In this document: piece after piece, positions 6,766 to 7,226 of the stretch
Numbering within the stretch: the first letter of the stretch is position 1
How the letters are laid out: each line of letters begins with the position of its first letter
Source: AM-0621 sp964386705
GTDB lineage: Bacteria > Planctomycetota > Planctomycetia > Planctomycetales > Planctomycetaceae
Direction: 5' to 3'
DNA: 7,226 nucleotides
Assembly: GCA_964386705.1 (NCBI GenBank)
Contig: CAYLTY010000328.1
Span: 1 to 7,226 of the forward strand
Notes under the pieces: model-generated
The model's database searches: none
What the model was told of the DNA's origin: nothing
Seen by the model: only the letters and a program-made list of their open reading frames with translations
Program-made: the position numbers and the translations under genes

Positions 6766-6794
6766 CACCGTAGCCGTTGGCTCGGGGGTTAAAC
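6766..6794 (-). repeat. Right copy of the intergenic inverted repeat pair
   Basis: Read on the minus strand from 6794, it gives GTTTAACC, CCC, GAGCCA, A, CGGC, T, ACGGTG, aligning with 6517-6544 over 24 shared bases. With the left copy it brackets about 278 bp. Intergenic repeats with a GAGCCAACGGC-like core are, as I recall, frequent in planctomycete genomes. I see no target-site duplication next to the outer ends. Confidence 0.6.
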
Positions 6795-6903
6795 GAAAAT
6801 GTTGGCCCCCAATCGGTGAGTTCGCGATTCCGCGATTTGACCGGTCGCGGCGGTACAGATCCGGTCACGGCGTCAGTCGGGTGCAACTCGTGGGAATTCA
6901 CGT

Positions 6904-6909
6904 TACACT
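6904..6909 (+). promoter_or_regulatory. Possible -10 box for glgC
   Basis: TACACT is identical to the proposed blaI -10 box and would give a glgC leader of about 65 nt. The -35 position at a 17-nt spacing (GTGCAA, 6881-6886) is a weak match, so this is only a suggestion. Confidence 0.25.
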
Positions 6910-6980
6910 TTGAAAACAGTTTGGCGTAAGGCCACTCCCTTCTGACGCGCTCAACTTAGAAATACTCCCAGGAGGCTGCG

Positions 6981-7226
6981 ATGCGGAACGTGACCACTTT
7001 GATTCTTGGCGGCGGCAAGGGGACGCGCCTCTATCCCCTGACCAAATACCGTTCCAAGCCTGCCGTTCCGCTGGCCGGAAAATATCGCCTGATCGACATT
7101 CCCATTTCCAACTGCCTGAACAGCGGACTGAACCGCATCTACTTGTTAACGCAGTTTAACTCGGTCAGTCTCCATCGCCACATTCGCGACACCTACAATT
7201 TCGATTCGTTCCATCGTGGTTTCGTC
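6981..7226 (+). CDS. glgC: Glucose-1-phosphate adenylyltransferase (ADP-glucose pyrophosphorylase), N-terminal part
   Basis: The first 82 codons are present and the gene continues beyond the right edge; the family is usually about 420-430 residues. The enzyme makes ADP-glucose and pyrophosphate from glucose-1-phosphate and ATP, the committed step of bacterial glycogen synthesis in the cytoplasm. The nucleotidyltransferase signature is clear: LILGGGKGTRLYPLT (7-21) with the phosphate-binding GGGxGTRL loop, KPAVPLAGKYRLIDIPISN (26-44), then NSGLNRIYLLTQFNSVSLHRH (47-67), here split by positions N47 and H67. The start is set by AGGAGG (6970-6975), 5 nt before ATG. The ILGGG-type opening and TQFNSxSLxRH segment match the cyanobacterial/plant-like branch better than the enteric one. 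It is divergent from the blaI operon, and no functional link is evident. Confidence 0.95.
   Translation, partial: MRNVTTLILGGGKGTRLYPLTKYRSKPAVPLAGKYRLIDIPISNCLNSGLNRIYLLTQFNSVSLHRHIRDTYNFDSFHRGFV

Larger units (their letters stand above)
6441..6980. other. Divergent intergenic region with no convincing gene
   Basis: This stretch separates the minus-strand blaI operon from plus-strand glgC. It holds the upstream part of the blaI promoter, an inverted pair of about 28-bp repeats (6517-6544 and 6766-6794), a perfect long hairpin (6693-6725), a 12-bp palindrome CCGATCGATCGG (6557-6568) and the glgC leader. Open frames here (for example minus 6614-6901) run straight through the repeats, lack ribosome sites and resemble no protein family I know. 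Confidence 0.6.

Noticed and set aside
6614..6901. 95-codon minus-strand frame starting with GTG in the intergenic region
   Set aside because: It reads through the perfect hairpin and the right inverted repeat, has no ribosome site that I can see, and its translation (NPRANGYGGA and similar) is simply the repeat translated.
1..7226. CRISPR arrays, tRNA or rRNA genes, transposase genes
   Set aside because: No regularly spaced direct repeats, no cloverleaf or rRNA-like sequence, and no transposase-like reading frame were seen on either strand.

Overview
The window looks like chromosomal DNA from a planctomycete or close relative. No taxonomic marker gene is present. The inference rests on a BlaI-type repressor coupled to an M56 metallopeptidase carrying a huge C-terminal extension of 'TDAGL'-type leucine-rich repeats and PQQ-like beta-propeller repeats, on moderately high GC, and on a glgC resembling the cyanobacterial/plant/planctomycete form.

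Layout. Positions 1-5977 (minus strand) are one uninterrupted reading frame of at least 1992 codons that starts at 5977 and leaves the window at its left edge without a stop. It encodes, in order, a four-helix BlaR1-like membrane metallopeptidase module, about 20 leucine-rich repeats, two thioredoxin-like domains (only the second has CxxC), an eight-repeat beta-propeller and an unrecognised C-terminal region. Positions 5974-6360 (minus) encode a BlaI/MecI-family repressor whose stop overlaps the start of the giant gene (ATGA). Upstream of blaI is a candidate sigma70-like promoter with two near-identical 16-bp inverted repeats, one between the -35 and -10 boxes and one over the predicted transcription start. 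This is the layout expected for an autoregulated repressor. Positions 6441-6980 hold no convincing gene. They contain a perfect 15-bp hairpin and an inverted pair of about 28-bp repeats that bracket it. From 6981 the plus strand carries the first 82 codons of glgC, which runs off the right edge.

Working model (inference). The two minus-strand genes form a BlaI/BlaR1-type signalling operon. The beta-lactam sensor domain that normally follows the fourth membrane helix is replaced by about 1,600 residues of interaction, redox and propeller domains that should lie outside the cytoplasm. A signal received there could activate the cytoplasmic HELAH zinc protease, inactivate BlaI and release the operon and possibly other targets. 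The signal is unknown. The divergent glgC (ADP-glucose synthesis for glycogen) is probably an unrelated neighbour.
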